Assembly (NCBI GenBank): GCA_013814015.1
Contig: JACCQS010000365.1
Span: 1-13,832 of the forward strand
Length of the DNA: 13,832 nucleotides
Direction of reading: 5' to 3'
Source of the DNA: Geodermatophilaceae bacterium
Lineage (GTDB): Bacteria > Actinomycetota > Actinomycetes > Mycobacteriales > Geodermatophilaceae
Part shown: positions 13,161 to 13,832 of the stretch, piece after piece
Numbering within the stretch: the stretch's first letter is position 1
Layout of the letters: each line of letters opens with the position of its first letter
Made by a program: the position numbers and the translations under genes
Notes under the pieces: model-generated
What the model was told of the DNA's origin: nothing
Databases searched by the model: none
What the model saw: the letters and a program-made list of their open reading frames with translations, nothing else

Positions 13161-13832
13161 TCAGACGGCTGTTTCACTCCGAGTAATCGGGATGACAGAC
13201 GGCTTGGGGCACACTGGGGGCACAACAGCTTTCGCCGCCACCGCGTCCATCCGGTCGGCAACGCCGTCTAGGTCGTCGTCGAACAGACCCGAATAAACAT
13301 CCAAGGTCATCGCCGCACTTGCATGACCGAGCATCCGCTGAACCGCTTTCACGTTCGCCCCGGCACTCACGGCCAGACTCGCCGACGTGTGCCGTAGTAT
13401 GTGCGGCGTCAGGCCGTCGAGGCCCACCGAGCGGGCGGCCGGGTCGAATACCCGGCGGCGGAAGTTCCGTAGCCAGAGGACTCCACCGGTGGGAGAGGTG
13501 AACACGAGAGCCTCGGGTGGTCTGCCGATGACGTGGGCCGCGAGTTCCTCGGCAAGTGTCCGGGGGACCGGCACCGACCGACTGTGATTCGACTTCGGAG
13601 CGCCGAAGATCATGTGCCCGCCGACCTCCGTGGCCGAGCCGGCCACGGTGAGCCGGCGCCGTAGCGGGTCGAGATCGCCCACGCGTAGGGCTGCCAACTC
13701 CCCGAAGCGGAGCCCGCAGTAGGCCAGGGTCCGCACGACGATGCCGTAGTCCCCGGCAGCCTCGGCCAGTGCTAGGACCTGGCCGTGGTCGAGGTACCGC
13801 TTCTCACCGCCCCCAGCCTTGGGCAGCGGCAC
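13161..13832 (-). CDS. Tyrosine recombinase / phage-type integrase (N-terminus beyond window)
   Basis: The frame is open to the last base; the GTG at 13832 is probably internal, since only the catalytic domain is here and the SAM-like and arm-binding N-terminal domains (usually 150-200 residues) are missing. All catalytic residues are visible in the 223-residue part: Arg42 in CGLRFGEL, Lys80 in GAPKSNHSRSVPV, His144 and Arg147 in HILRHTSASL, His170 in MLGHASAAMT and nucleophile Tyr180 in LDVYSGLF. The sequence is of the type found in actinobacterial integrative elements and actinophages. Its 3' end abuts tRNA-Ala, so it should mediate integration at that tRNA. Excision functions, cargo and replication genes would lie to the right, outside the window. 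Confidence 0.93.
   Translation of the reverse strand: MPLPKAGGGEKRYLDHGQVLALAEAAGDYGIVVRTLAYCGLRFGELAALRVGDLDPLRRRLTVAGSATEVGGHMIFGAPKSNHSRSVPVPRTLAEELAAHVIGRPPEALVFTSPTGGVLWLRNFRRRVFDPAARSVGLDGLTPHILRHTSASLAVSAGANVKAVQRMLGHASAAMTLDVYSGLFDDDLDGVADRMDAVAAKAVVPPVCPKPSVIPITRSETAV
13206..13224. repeat. Short direct repeat GGGGCACA inside the integrase 3' end
   Basis: GGGGCACA occurs at 13206-13213 and again at 13217-13224, 11 bp apart, within the codons for the integrase C-terminal PPVCPKPS segment and about 60-75 bp from the tRNA end. One helical turn of spacing near an att site would suit an arm-type integrase site, but two copies can also be chance. Confidence 0.3.

Noticed and set aside
1..13832. 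CRISPR arrays, insertion sequences, retron or defence-system signatures
   Set aside because: No regularly spaced repeats, transposase or reverse-transcriptase motifs were seen on either strand; the only mobile signature is the integrase at the right edge.

Overview
The window is high-GC DNA with the codon use, Shine-Dalgarno sites, frequent GTG starts and gene families of an actinobacterium (Actinomycetota). I do not claim a genus. Most of it reads as ordinary chromosome. The right edge is the beginning of an integrated mobile element.

Left part (1-885): the 3' end of a LivF-type branched-chain amino acid ABC transporter ATPase is followed by a complete tmRNA gene (ssrA, predicted tag ADNSQRDFALAA) with a strong hairpin terminator. 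Next (958-3446): a MarR-type regulator and a small protein with a HicB-like N-terminus and a DinB-like C-terminus point left. They diverge from a YceI-family lipocalin-like gene, which is followed by a VOC/extradiol-dioxygenase-fold gene. The yceI-type gene has a good ribosome-binding site but no ordinary start codon at the expected place.

Middle (3492-9647): five leftward genes lie in close series. From the promoter end they are a DUF47/PhoU-like protein, a PiT phosphate transporter, a 14-helix DHA2 efflux pump, a fused alpha-beta thiamine-diphosphate E1 dehydrogenase with no E2 or E3 nearby, and an Rv3214-like histidine phosphatase. Upstream of the first gene is a textbook two-unit PHO box (11-nt direct repeats beginning GTTCAC), so PhoP control of phosphate uptake is likely. 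Whether the promoter also drives the three downstream genes is open.

Right-centre (9815-13016): four rightward genes form an extracytoplasmic thiol/copper module: a MauE/DoxX-like membrane protein, a membrane-anchored DsbA-like thioredoxin-fold protein (ATGA overlap), an SCO1/SenC copper-chaperone lipoprotein, and an uncharacterised membrane protein (GTGA overlap). The last is predicted to mature to an N-terminal histidine and carries a WHDHRAHW motif. The inferred logic is that MauE passes redox equivalents to the DsbA-like protein, which keeps SCO1 thiols in the right state, while SCO1 and the last protein handle copper, perhaps for cytochrome oxidase assembly. This is the most interesting part of the window.

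Right edge (13072-13832): an intact tRNA-Ala(GGC) with encoded CCA is followed after 13 bp by the 3' end of a tyrosine recombinase gene pointing back at it, the usual signature of an element integrated at the tRNA 3' end. The element body lies beyond the window.
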